Assembly (NCBI GenBank): GCA_024291935.2
Contig: CM044315.1
Coordinates: 78,722,385-78,786,384 of the forward strand
Source of the DNA: Okapia johnstoni
Lineage: Eukaryota; Chordata; Mammalia; Artiodactyla; Giraffidae
Length of the DNA: 64,000 nucleotides
Direction: 5' to 3'
The notes below the pieces were generated by a model. The model had not been told where the DNA came from and ran no database searches. It saw only the letters and a list, made by a program, of their open reading frames with translations. Positions 21,113 to 30,880 of this stretch are shown one piece after another. Made by a program: the position numbers and the translations under genes. Every line of letters starts with the position of its first letter. The first letter of the stretch is position 1.

Positions 21113-24100
21113 TTTTTGCTTTGGCTCCATCCCTTCATTCTTTCTGGAGTTATTTCTCCACTGATCTCCAGTAGCATATTGGGCACCTACCGACCTGGGG
21201 AGTTCTCTTTCAGTATCCTATCATTTTGCCTTTTCATACTGTTCATGGGGTTCTCAAGGCAAGAATACTGAAGTGGTTTGCCATTCTCATCTCCAGTGGA
21301 CCACATTCTGTCAGACCTCTCCACCATGACCTGACCGTCTTGGGTGGCCCCACACGGCATGGCTTAGTTTCACTGAGTTAGACAAGGCTGTGGTCCGTAT
21401 GATCAGATTGGCTATTTTCTGTGATTATAGTTTCAGTGTGCCTGCCCTCTGATGCCCTCTCGCAACACCTACTGTCTTACTTGTGTTTCTCTTAACTTGG
21501 ACGTGGGGTATCTCTTCACAGCTGCTCTAGCAAAGCACAGCCACTGCTCCTTACCTTGGACAAGGGGTATCTCCTCACGGTCGCCCCTCCTGACCTTGAA
21601 CGTGGAGTAGCTCCTCTCAGTCCTCCTGTGCCCATGGAGCCGCTGCTTCTTGGACGTGGGGTTGCTCCTCTTGGCTGCTGCCCCTGACCTCTGACGTGGG
21701 GTAGCTCCTCTTGGCCACCGCCCCTGACCTCCAGACGTGGGGTAGCTCCTCTCGGCCACCGCCCCTGACCTCGGACGTGGGATAGCTTCTCTTGGCTGCT
21801 CCTGCGCCGTTGCAGCCTGGTGCTCTCGGCCACCGCCCTGACCATTATATCTACTACTGTGGGCAGGATTCCCTTAGAAGAAATGGAGTAGCCATCATGG
21901 TCAACAGAAGAGTCCAAAATGCAGTACTTGGATGCAATTTTAAAAACGACAGAAGGATCTCTGTTCGTTTCCAAGGCAAACTACTCAATATCATGGTAAT
22001 CCAAGCCTATGCCCCAACCAGTAATGCTGAAGAAGCTGAAGTTGAACGGTTCTATGAAGACCTACAAGACCTTTTAGAACTAACACCCAAAAAAGATGTC
22101 CTTTTCATTATAGGGGACTGGAATGCAAAAGTAGGAAGTCAAGAAACACCTGGAGTAACAGGCAAATTTGGCCTTGGAGTACAGAATGAAACAGGGCAAA
22201 GGCTAATAAAGTTTTGTCAAGAGAACACACTGGTCATAGCAAACACCCTCTTCCAACAACACAAGAGAAGACTCTACACATGGACATCACCAGATGGTCA
22301 ACACCAAAATCAGATTGATTATATTCTTTGCAGCCAAAGATGGAGAAGCTCTATATAGTCAGCAAAAATAAAACCGGGAGCAGACTGTGGCTGAGATCAT
22401 GAACTCCTTATTTCCAAATTCAAACTTAAATTGAAGAAAGTAGGGAAAACCACTAGACCATTCAGGTATGACCTAATTCACATCCCTTATGATTATCCAG
22501 TGGAAGTGAGAAGTAGACTAGAAGGGACTAGATCTGATAGACAGAGTACCTGAAGAACTATGGACGGAGGTTCGTGACATTGTACAAGAAACGGGGATCA
22601 AGATCATTCTCATGGAAAAGAAATACAAAAAGGCAAAGTGGCTGTCTGAGGAGGCCTTACAAATAGCTGTGAAAAGAAGAGAAGGGAAAGCAAAGGAGAA
22701 AAGGAAAGATATTCCCATTTGAATGCAGAGTTCCAAAGAATAGCAAGGAGAGATAAGAAAGCCTTCCTCAGCGATCAGTGCAAAGAAATAGAGGAAAACA
22801 ACAGAATGGGAAAGACTAGAGATCTCTTCGAGAAAATCAGAGATACCAAGGGAACATTTCACGCAAAGATGGGCTCAATAAAGGACAGAAATGATATGGA
22901 CCTAACAGAAGCAGAAGATATTAAGAAGAGGTGGCAAGAATACACAGAAGAACTGTACAAAAAGGATCTTTATGACCCAGATAATCACGATGATGTGATC
23001 ATTCACCTAGATCCAGACATCCTGGAATGTGCAGTCAAGTGGGCCTTAGGAAGCATCACTACTAACAAAGCTAGTGGAGGTGATGGAATTCCAGTTGAGC
23101 TATTTCAAATCCTAAAAGATGATGCTGTGAAAGTGCTGCACTCAATATGTCAGCAAATTTGGAAAACTCGGCAGTGGCCACAGGACTGGAAAAGGTCAGT
23201 TTTCATTCCAATCCCAAAGAAAGGCAATGCCAAAGAAGGCTCAAACTACCGCACAATTACACTCATCCACACGCTAGTAAAGTAATGCTCAAAATTCTCC
23301 AAGCCAGGCTTCAGCAATATGTGAACCGTGAACTTCCAGATGTTCAAGCTGGATTTAGAAAAGGCAGAGGAACCAGAGATCAAATTGCCAACATCCAATG
23401 GATCATCAAAAAAGCAAGAGAGTTCCAGAAAAACATCTACTTCTGCTTTATTGACTATGCCAAAGCCTTTGACTGTGTGGATCACAATGAACTGTGGAAA
23501 ATTCTGAAAGAGATGGGAATACCAGGCCACCTGATCTGCCTCTTGAAAACCCTGTATGCAGGTCAGGAAGCAACAGTTAGAATTGGACGTGGAACAGACT
23601 GGTTCCACATAGGAAAAGGAGTACGTCAAGGCTGTATATTGTCACCCTGCTTATTTAACTTCTGTACAGAGTACATCATGAGAAATGCTGGGCTAGAGGA
23701 AGCCCAAGCTGCAATCAAGATTGCCGGGAGAAATATCAATAACCTCAGATATGCAGATGACACCACCTTTATGGCAGAAAGTGAAGAGGAACTAAAGAGC
23801 CTCTTGATGAAAGTGAAAGAGGAGAGTGAAAATGTTGGCTTAAAGCTCAACATTCAGAAAACTAAGATCATGGCATCTGGTCCCATCATTTCATGGTAAA
23901 TAGATGGGGAAACAGTGGAAACAGTGGCTGACTTTATTTTTCTGGGCTCCAAAATCACTGCAGATGGTGATTGCAGCCATGAAATTAAAAGACGCTTACT
24001 CCTTGGAAGGAAGCTCATGACCAACCTAGACAGCATGTTAAAAAGCAAAGATATTAGTTTGCTGACAAAGGTCCGTCTAGTCAAGACTATGGTTTTTCCA

Positions 24101-24535
24101 GTGGTCACGTATGGATGTGAGAGTTGGACTATAAAGAAAGCTGAGCGCCGAATAATTGATGCTTTTGAACTGTGGTGTTGGAGAAGTCTCTTGAGAGTCC
24201 CTTGGACTGCAGGGAGATCCAACCAGTCCATCCTAAAGGAGATCAGTCCTGGGTGTTCATTGGAAGGACTGATGTTGAAGCTGAAACTCCAATACTTTGG
24301 CCACCTGATGTGAAGAGCTGACTCATTTGAAAAGACCTTGATGCTGGGAAAGATTGAGGGGAGGAGGAGAAGGCGACGACAGAGGATGAGATGATTGGAT
24401 GGCATTACCGACTCAATAGACATGAGTTTTGGTGGGCTCCTGGAGTTGGTGTTTGAGAGGGAGGCCTGGCATGCTGCAGCTCATGGGGTCGCAAAGAGTT
24501 GGACATGACTGGGTGACTGAACTGAACTGAAGTGA
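21113..24535 (+). mobile_element. Near full-length BovB with inverted 5' part
   Basis: The 3' portion (21841-24535) runs forward from the endonuclease domain to the 3' end. The 5' portion (21113-21840) is the 5' UTR and ORF start in reverse. Compared with the copy at 53299, about 200 bp is missing at the inversion junction. This is the outcome expected of twin priming during reverse transcription. The endonuclease motifs GDWNAKVGSQETPGVTGKFG and QIDYILC (21792-22358), and the RT motif YADDTTFMAE (23147-23899), are readable. Stops and frameshifts (for example after 22358 and 23280) break ORF2, so it cannot encode a whole protein. It interrupts an L1. Confidence 0.92.
21490..21835 (-). repeat. 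BovB 5' UTR tandem repeats (inverted)
   Basis: About seven imperfect GC-rich units, each with an ACGTGGGGTAGCTCCTC-like core, recur every 35-55 bp. On the minus strand they translate as repeated GQGRWPRGATPR-type peptides, but this reflects the repeat and is not evidence of a protein. I assign them to the BovB 5' UTR from their place in the element. Confidence 0.8.
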
Positions 24536-24800
24536 ACTGTTGGCCATCTGTATGTCTTCTTTGGAGAAATGTCTATTTAGATCTGCCCACTTTCTGATTG
24601 GGTTTTTCTTTTTTTTGCCATTGAGTTGGATGAACTGTTTGTATATTTTGGAGATTAATTTCTTGTCAGTTGGCTTTGTTTTGAAAATATTTTCTTCCAT
24701 TCTGTATTTTTCTAAAGTTTCTTTTAATTCCTTGAGAGTTGCCTTGTTTTGAAAATATTTTCTCCCATTCTGTATTTTTCTGAAGTTTCTTTTTCTTTTC
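24536..24800 (-). mobile_element. Continuation of the L1 split by BovB
   Basis: TTGGCCATCTGTATGTCTTC resumes reversed L1 ORF2 where 21112 left off. It contains a local 68-bp duplication (24672-24739 and 24740 onward, TTGTTTTGAAAATATTTTC repeated). Confidence 0.88.
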
Positions 24801-24934
24801 CATCTCTGTCTAAATTGTAATCAGCCTGGCCTTCTTCTGCACTCAAGTCCTGATTGTCTTTTCTATGAAGATGACTAGCTTAACTCCTTTTAACTCTCTT
24901 AGTGGAAAAAACACTGAACTAAGTAATAATGAAA

Positions 24935-25145
24935 TGGAGAAAGCTTGAGCTTTGGCGCTAGGTGGACCTTCATTACAGTGCTGCTTCTACTAGGTGTTTT
25001 TCCTTAGGCAAGTTACTTTACCTCCTGAGCCTACATTTCTTTTTCTGTAACTTGGGGAAAATCCTCAAAAAAATCCTCAAAATACACCTAGTTGGTGGTA
25101 TATTTTGAGGGTTAAATGAGAAAATGCTTGTGAAATTCTTGGTGA
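24935..25145 (+). mobile_element. MIR SINE
   Basis: It contains CTTAGGCAAGTTACTTTACC and TTGAGGGTTAAATGAGAAAA in MIR order. A short internal AAATCCTCAA repeat lengthens it. Confidence 0.7.
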
Positions 25146-25198
25146 TTAAAAAAAAATTTTTTTTAAGCTATTAATATTCTCCTTCCTTGCTGTAGAGG

Positions 25199-25365
25199 AT
25201 CTTCAACTCTTAGTGTACATAAGAATTTCTGGGAAATTTGGTGAAATTTCCAGGCCTCACTCCAAGAGTGAGTAGAAGGTAAAGGTTGAGACCCAGGAAT
25301 ATGAATTTTAAACAAGTCCTTGGGTAATTTTGAAGCAGATGATCAACTTTTAGAGATGCACTATA
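25199..25365 (+). mobile_element. MER5A-like hAT fossil
   Basis: ATCTTCAACTCTTAGTGTAC, CCAGGCCTCACTCC and GACCCAGGAATATGAATTTT fit the MER5A body, but the ends are worn. Confidence 0.6.
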
Positions 25366-26150
25366 CTTGATTCCATGTCTAGCTTTGCTAGTAAAGCAGA
25401 GCTTTACTAGAGCTATGGGTACATAATTTCCACTTTCTGGTGCCTGTGTTTCTTCAAATATAAAATGAACTTTATGGTCTCTGTTGGCTGTAAAATTTAA
25501 AAAATGTTAGTCTTATAATGCTAAATTTTTGAACTGGTGAAGTTCAAAGTTGCCACTTCTTGGCAGGAGTTCAATAGAGGTACTTTAGGAACTTGGATTA
25601 TTCTTCTTTCTATGAAGACTGGTGAAACTAGCTTAAGCAAAAGTAATTAAGTATACAGGGATAGCTTGTGAAACCTTAAGCCAGGATGCAGTTAGGCCTC
25701 AGGAATCAGGGACTAGATAGAGCACATTAGGAAAATCAAGAAGTTCTTGCTGTGTCTGTCTTCTTTTCTTTACAAATTGGCCTCAATCCCTTGGCTTTTT
25801 CTGCCTTCAAGGCTACATGGTAGAAAATGGACGTGGACAATATCTCCTGAGTTTACATTGCTTTCATTTTAGAAAGCAGCCAGACTGAGACTGGACTATC
25901 TTAATTCCAATTCCAAATTGCCAGGAAAGGAAATGTGATTGGTCCATATTGGGTAGAAGGCCACCAACTTTCTCTATAGCAGGGGCATAGTGTAAGGATG
26001 GTCCTTTGAGCCCAGCGGCTAATTCTCCATGATTGGAGGTTGGTAGAGGTAGTCTGAGTGAGGTATTCATAACATTTACAAAAGCACTTCACTAATTGTG
26101 GGATCACAATGTAGTATTTTGCATAGGACTCTTATAATTGATTCTTTTTT
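25366..26150. other. No recognised feature
   Basis: About 0.8 kb of apparently single-copy intron. Confidence 0.45.
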
Positions 26151-27091
26151 AAAAGTTTTTTTCAATACTAATTTAATTTTAATTTTATTATTTTATATTG
26201 GAATATGGTTGATTAATAATGTGTTAGTTTCGGGTGTACAGCAAAGTGATTCAGTTATACATATATATGTGTGTATGGTTTTTCAAATTCTTTTCCTGTT
26301 TAAGGAATTACAGAGTATTCTGTGCTGTACAGTGTGTCCTTTTTGGTTGTGTATTTTAAACATAGCAGTGTATACATGTCAATCCCACACTCTCAATCTA
26401 TCCCTCCCCCTCCCCCTCCGAGAACCATAATAAGTTCATTGTCTGAGAGTCTGTTTCTGTTTTGTAAATAAGTTTGTTTATATCATATTTTTTTAGATTC
26501 TGCATATAAGAGATACCACATGAAATTAGTCTTTCTCTGTCTGACTTCACTTAGTATGATACCTCCAGGTCCATCCATGTTGCTGCAAATGGCACTATTT
26601 CATTCTTTTTAGTTGGTGAGTGATATTCCATTGTATATATGTACCACATCTTTATCCATTCATCTGTCAGTGGACATTTAGTTTGCTTCCATGTCTTGGC
26701 TATGGTAAATGGCACTGAAATGAACATTAGGGTGCATGTATCCTTTCGAACCATGGTTTTCTCAGGTTCGAGAAAAATCCCAGGAATGGAATTGCTGGAT
26801 CGTATGGTAGCTGTATTTTTAATTTCTTGAGGAACCTCCATACTGTTCTGTATAGTGACTGTACCATTTCCACCAGCAGTACAGGAGAGTTCCCTTCTCT
26901 CTACACCCTCTCCAGTATTTATCTGACTGGTGTGAGGTGATACATATATATATATATTTTAAAATTTGTTTATTTTTGACTGTGCTGGGTCTTTGTTGCT
27001 GCACAGGTTTTCTCTAGTTGCAGCAGGCAGGGTCTGCTCTCTAGTTGCAGTGCAAGGGCTTCTCATTGCGGTGGCTTCACTTGTTGGCGGA

Positions 27092-27373
27092 CAGAGAAGG
27101 CAATGGCACCCCACTCCAGTACTCGTGCCTGGAGAATCCCATGGATGGAGGAGCCTGGTAGGCTGCAGTCCATGGGGTCACTAAGAGTCGGACACGACTG
27201 AGCGGCTTCACTTTCACTTTTCACTTTCATGCGTTGGAGAAGGAAATAGCAACCCACTCCAGTGTTCTTGTCTGGAGAATCCCAGGGATGGGGGAGCGTG
27301 GTGGGCTGCCGTCTGTGGGGTCGCACAGTCGGACACAACTGAAGCGATTTAGCAGCAGCAGCAGCAGCAGCAG
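27092..27373 (+). mobile_element. Bov-A2 SINE nested in the CHR SINE
   Basis: Two BovB-type monomers (CAGAGAAGGCAATGGCACCC and GAGAAGGAAATAGCAACCC) are joined by a TTCACTTTCACTTTTCAC linker. The tail is an AGC repeat. Near-identical flanks CACTTGTTGGCGGA (27078-27091) and CACTTGTTGCGGA (27374-27386) form the TSD. Confidence 0.93.
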
Positions 27374-27375
27374 CA
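27351..27375. repeat. (AGC)8 microsatellite
   Basis: This is the tail of the Bov-A2, as is usual for this SINE; likely length-variable. Confidence 0.93.
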
Positions 27376-27989
27376 CTTGTTGCGGAACATGGGTTCTAGG
27401 GCACTTGGGCTTCAGTAGTTGCAGTGTGTGAACTTAGTAGTTGTGGTTCCAGACTCCAGAACACAGGCTCAGTAGTTGTAGTGAACGGCTTTTAGTTGCT
27501 CCGCAACATATGGGATCTTCCTGGATCAGGGTTCAAACCCATGTCTCCTGCATTGGCAGGCAGATTCTTTACCGTTCTTTACCACCAGGGAAGCCTGAAA
27601 TCGTGTAGCTTTGATTTGCATTTCTCTAATAAGTAACAATGTTGAGCATCTTTTCATGTGCTTTATGGCCATCTGTATGTCTTCTTTGGAGAAATGTCTG
27701 TCGAGAGCTTCTGCCCGTTTTTTTTTTAATTGAGCTGCATGGCTCATGCTATTAATTTTTGGGATTAATCACTTAGTGATTGCATCATTGGCAGATATTT
27801 TCTCCCATTTTGTAGGTTGTCTTTTTTTTTTTATGGTGTCCTTTGCTGTTTAAAAGCTTTTGAATTTAACTTGGTCCCATTTGTTTATTTCCATTATTCT
27901 AGGAGACTGATCGAAAAAGTAATTCTGTAATTTATGTCAAGTGTTCTGCCTATATTTTCCTCTAAGAGTTTTATAACTGCTGGGAAAGC

Positions 27990-28394
27990 TGGACAGCTAC
28001 ATGTAAAAAAATTAAATTAGAACATTCTTTAACACCAAACACAAAACTAAACTCAAAATGGATTAATTAAACCTAAATATAATTTTTTCTTGTGGGGAAA
28101 AGTAGTAGAGACAGACTAAAAGAAAGAGTGGGCTTTTGTTTTTATTCTTAGTCAGGTACCAGAGTGGTAGAGCCTTCTGTAGTCATTTCTGCTAGACTGG
28201 GTTGTTTAATCAAGATATAGGATATAGTTGGATATAGTTTTTTTCTTTTATATCCTTTGGATATAGGATATATCCTTTGGATATAGTTTTTTTCTTTTAA
28301 AATTATATAATTTTAAAATGTAAAACATTTGTCATCCTTGTTTTATATGTTTGAACTTCATTTTTCAAATGAAGAGAAAATTATGTGAGACTGT
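27990..28394. repeat. Unassigned AT-rich stretch with local repeats
   Basis: At 28208-28310 the units GATATAG, TATCCTTTGGATATAG and TTTTTTTCTTTTA recur in direct and inverted arrangement, giving a small palindromic cluster. The rest is plain AT-rich intron. Confidence 0.6.
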
Positions 28395-28600
28395 AAAGGG
28401 CTTTGGCAAGAGGACAAGTTTTTGAATCAGTCTGACATTTTAGTCTTATCTCTGTCATTTAGTGACTGTATGATTATTTGACATCTCTGTAGAATAAGCA
28501 TTATAATCTTTGTATCATGGGTTACTTGAGGATCAAAGGACATAACATATGTACAACTCTCATACTGTTTCCTAGATAGTAGGTGCTCAGTAAATCATGG
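28395..28600 (+). mobile_element. MIR SINE
   Basis: Diverged MIR: TGACATTTTAGTCTTATCTC, then GAGGATCAAAGGACATAACA and ATAGTAGGTGCTCAGTAAAT. Confidence 0.7.
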
Positions 28601-28833
28601 CTATATCATTGTTTTTTGAAGGTAAAGGCATAAAGTGTTTTTTAGATATGAAAATCTGTAACTAGAATATGAGAGGCAATACTTTTACATTAATAGTTTA
28701 CTATTAATAGTTTACTCTTAAACACAGTTTACTATTAAACACACGTGTTTAATTTTTATTTATGGTTTAGTTTTATTTAATTTTAATTTTTATTAATGGT
28801 TTTAGTGAAATATTATTTTGATCTCTTGTTTAG
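28601..28833. other. AT-rich stretch before the TESK2 acceptor
   Basis: Short direct repeats of AATAGTTTACTATTAA-type units lie at 28692-28738. The last 20 bases form the pyrimidine-rich tract of the acceptor. Confidence 0.6.
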
Positions 28834-28923
28834 TGTCAAGCCAGAAGAGAAGTAAAACTCATCAAAAACTTACTATGTATGGAATTCATTCTTAAAAGAA
28901 GAAAAAAGTGATTATTGAAGACT
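28834..28923 (+). other. TESK2: TESK2 5' UTR part of first coding exon
   Basis: A pyrimidine-rich tract ending in a TTTAG acceptor (AG at 28832-28833) precedes this 90-bp stretch, which runs into the TESK2 ATG at 28924. I infer that this is the untranslated start of the first coding exon, spliced to an upstream non-coding exon outside the window. The acceptor is a reading of the sequence; transcript data are needed to fix it. A TTG in frame at 28915 is not the start, because the family's N-terminus begins at the ATG. Confidence 0.7.
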
Positions 28924-29145
28924 ATGGATCGGAGCAAACGGAATTCAATTGCAGGATTTCCTCCGCGTGTGGAGCGTCTTGAGGATTTTGAAGGAAGTGG
29001 TGGAGGGGATGGGAACATGACCCAAGTGGGAAGAATTTGGCCCTCCTCATATCGAGCTCTTATAAGTGCCTTTTCCAGACTGACACGTTTAGATGACTTC
29101 ACCTGTGAAAAAATAGGGTCTGGCTTCTTCTCTGAAGTGTTCAAG
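28924..29145 (+). CDS. TESK2: TESK2 first coding exon (residues 1-74)
   Basis: This exon encodes the N-terminus of testis-associated actin-remodelling kinase 2, a dual-specificity kinase of the TESK/LIMK group. Members phosphorylate cofilin at Ser3 and so stabilise actin filaments and focal adhesions (family knowledge). The ATG at 28924 opens [12 protein letters not shown], the N-terminus I know from mammalian TESK2. Next come a short acidic, glycine-rich stretch (about residues 20-31) and the kinase-domain start [19 protein letters not shown] (residues 56-74). The glycine-rich loop GSGFFSEV is residues 65-72. The exon ends after a complete codon (phase 0) at a strong GTAAGT donor at 29146. 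Its partner exon at 63062 continues the same loop strand with [13 protein letters not shown]. No stop or frameshift is present. The rest of the kinase domain and the C-terminal tail lie outside the window. Confidence 0.95.
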
Positions 29146-29309
29146 GTAAGTGATGCCACAGTTTTTCTCATATTGTCTTTATGAGGGTCAGGTTCACTGC
29201 AGAGTTCACAGCTGTGTTTCATTAGGATGTAGGCTTTGCCTTGTCAGGGTGCTGTGGATCTTGAGCAGTATTGTAAACTCCTCTTGAGCTATCTATTAAC
29301 TTGTAAGGT

Positions 29310-29545
29310 ATTTTATTTATTTTAATTATAAAAATAATCCATGCTGATCAAAAATTAAAATAACATAAGAGCCTCTTCTACTCCTCCAGAATTTTTCATC
29401 ATCCAAAATGGAAACTTTGTACGCATTAAAAAAAGAACTCCCTCTACTACCCTTAGCCCCTGTTAATATCTGTTCTACTTTATGTCTCTATGAATATGTC
29501 TATCCTAGGAACCTCATATAATGGAATTATAATATTTGTCCTTTT
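29310..29545 (-). mobile_element. Old L1 fragment
   Basis: CTACTTTATGTCTCTATGAA and AGGAACCTCATATAATGGAA match old reversed L1 3' sequence. Confidence 0.55.
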
Positions 29546-29552
29546 TTGCCTG

Positions 29553-29665
29553 GAATTCCCTTATCATCCAGTGGTTAGGACTTGGTGCTGTCACTGCCGG
29601 GCCTGTGTTTTAAATGTGGTTGGGTGACTGAGAACCCACCAGCCCTGTGGTGTGGCAAAAAGAAA
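29553..29665 (+). mobile_element. CHR-type SINE
   Basis: Head GGAATTCCCTTATCATCCAG; ends in a GTGGTGTGGCAAAAAGAAAA tail. Confidence 0.82.
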
Positions 29666-29674
29666 ATTTTTTTT

Positions 29675-29850
29675 TTTCAGTCAATATTTATTTATTTATT
29701 TGCCTGCATCGGGTCTTAGTTGCTTCATTCGGGATCTTTCTTTGAGGTGCATAGACTCTCTAGTTGTGTCGTGTGGGCTCTAGAGCATGCTGGTTCATTA
29801 GTTGAGGAGAGCACGCTTAACTGCTTCATATTATGTGGGATCTTTGCTTT
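29675..29850 (-). mobile_element. CHR-type SINE, partial, reverse
   Basis: ATTTATTTATTTATTTGCCT, CGGGTCTTAGTTGCTTCATT and TGTGGGATCTT are present. The head is missing. Confidence 0.75.
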
Positions 29851-30500
29851 CTTAAGTAATTGTTGTTAATTTTATTTTCTTAGGATATGATTAATCTTGG
29901 TTAAATTTGCAGATTTGTAGGCATAAATACTGTATGTAATTGATGAGGCACAGATTATTTTGTTTCCGCAATAGCTGTATTTTCCTTCTTCCATATTAGT
30001 AGATCTTTTAGTTGGATACACTGATGCCATTTCCTAGCTTTCCTTATAGCTAGGTTTAACTATATGAGTAGCTCTGTCCAATAGGGTGTGAGCAGAATTG
30101 TTGTATGGGAGCTTTTGGAAATCTTCCTTTGCCACTTCTTATATCCGTTTTTCCTTCGTATTTGCTGTTGTACATCTTTGATCACAGTGTGACCCTACAA
30201 ATGGAGGCCATCTGTGGCAGAGCAACAAGACAGAGCCTGCATCTTCCAGGCCTATGTGGAAGAGAGCTGCCTGGTTCTTGCTGTTTCCTGGAATCGCTTT
30301 GTGAGAAAAAAATCTTAAGACTTTTAAAATTTGGTCCTCTGTTGCAGCCAAAACTAAATGTAATTAGTGTAATTAGTACCATATCAATATCTGCCTCCTT
30401 CCTCTAATATGGTTTATTTGTGTCTTCTATTTTTAAAATAAAACAACACAAATTTATTTTAGGTTTCTTCTCAAAAGATTTGCTTAAAAAAAAATTGAGC
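29851..30500. other. No clear feature; possible old repeat
   Basis: The 30040-30330 part (AGCTCTGTCCAATAGGGTGT, AAGACAGAGCCTGCATCTTC) has the look of an old mammalian interspersed repeat, but I cannot name it. Confidence 0.3.
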
Positions 30501-30505
30501 TAGTT

Positions 30506-30634
30506 GGGAATTCCCTGGAGATCCAACGGTTAGTACTCGGTGCTTTCACTACCAAGGTCTGGGTTCAACCTCTGGTCGGCGAACTAAGATACCATAAGCC
30601 ACATGATGTGGCCAAAAAAGAAAAAAAAAAAAAA
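30506..30634 (+). mobile_element. CHR-type SINE
   Basis: Head GGGAATTCCCTGGAGATCCA, box GGGTTCAACCTCTGG, tail GTGGCCAAAAAAGAAAAAA. Confidence 0.88.
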
Positions 30635-30639
30635 GAGCT

Positions 30640-30880
30640 ATCGTTCATTGATAAACTGAAGTCTTAAGACATACAGGATTCTGGGACCTGTGGGGATAGC
30701 TATGAAGTCTCACTGGTCCTGCCTTTGCCCTTGTACCTGTCCCAGGGAAGTTTGTCTCTGTTTCCACACCTGTTGATAACTCCACCCTGGGCAGAACCTG
30801 GCAGTCAGATTATAACCTTTGATTCTGCTGATTATCTTCTGTTTGTGTTATGGTTCACTGTTTTCTACTTATATCAGTAT
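30640..30880. other. No recognised feature
   Basis: Intronic sequence between a SINE and the old L1 tract. Confidence 0.35.

Larger units (their letters stand above)
26950..27597 (-). mobile_element. Long CHR-type SINE split by Bov-A2
   Basis: The left piece ends near 27091 and the right piece runs 27374-27597, finishing in TTTACCACCAGGGAAGCC. Together they form one reversed long CHR in the L1. Confidence 0.88.
26155..27985 (-). mobile_element. L1 3' region carrying nested SINEs
   Basis: Reversed L1 3' UTR (GTGTACAGCAAAGTGATTCA) and ORF2 (TTGCTTCCATGTCTTGGC, GGCCATCTGTATGTCTTC, TTTGATTTGCATTTCTCTAA) are split by the CHR SINE at 26950-27597. Confidence 0.88.
1..28833 (+). other. TESK2: Probable TESK2 intron 1
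   Basis: No host coding exon is recognisable before the acceptor at 28833. In mammals the first TESK2 exon is non-coding, so this block is most simply intron 1, although its upstream limit could include 5' flank. It is mostly interspersed repeats, listed individually. Remaining stretches look like ordinary AT-rich intron. Confidence 0.6.

Noticed and set aside
21516..21974. A 152-residue minus-strand open frame rich in GQGRWPRGATPR-type repeats
   Set aside because: It runs across the BovB inversion junction and the 5' UTR tandem units. The repeat peptide is a by-product of GC-rich DNA repeats and not a gene.
23147..23899. A 250-residue frame ending in an RT palm motif
   Set aside because: It is a frameshifted BovB ORF2 piece. 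Neighbouring frames complete the protein only across stops and shifts.
28915..28923. In-frame TTG start nine bases before the TESK2 ATG
   Set aside because: Vertebrate TESK2 begins at MDRSKRN. Non-ATG initiation is not supported by anything here.
28915..29184. Open frame continuing past 29145
   Set aside because: The frame reads through a strong GTAAGT donor into intron. The kinase sequence continues correctly only with the exon at 63062.
30105..30407. 100-residue frame rich in Leu and Cys
   Set aside because: It has no family match that I recognise, and it lies in sequence that resembles an old interspersed repeat. Chance is the simplest explanation.
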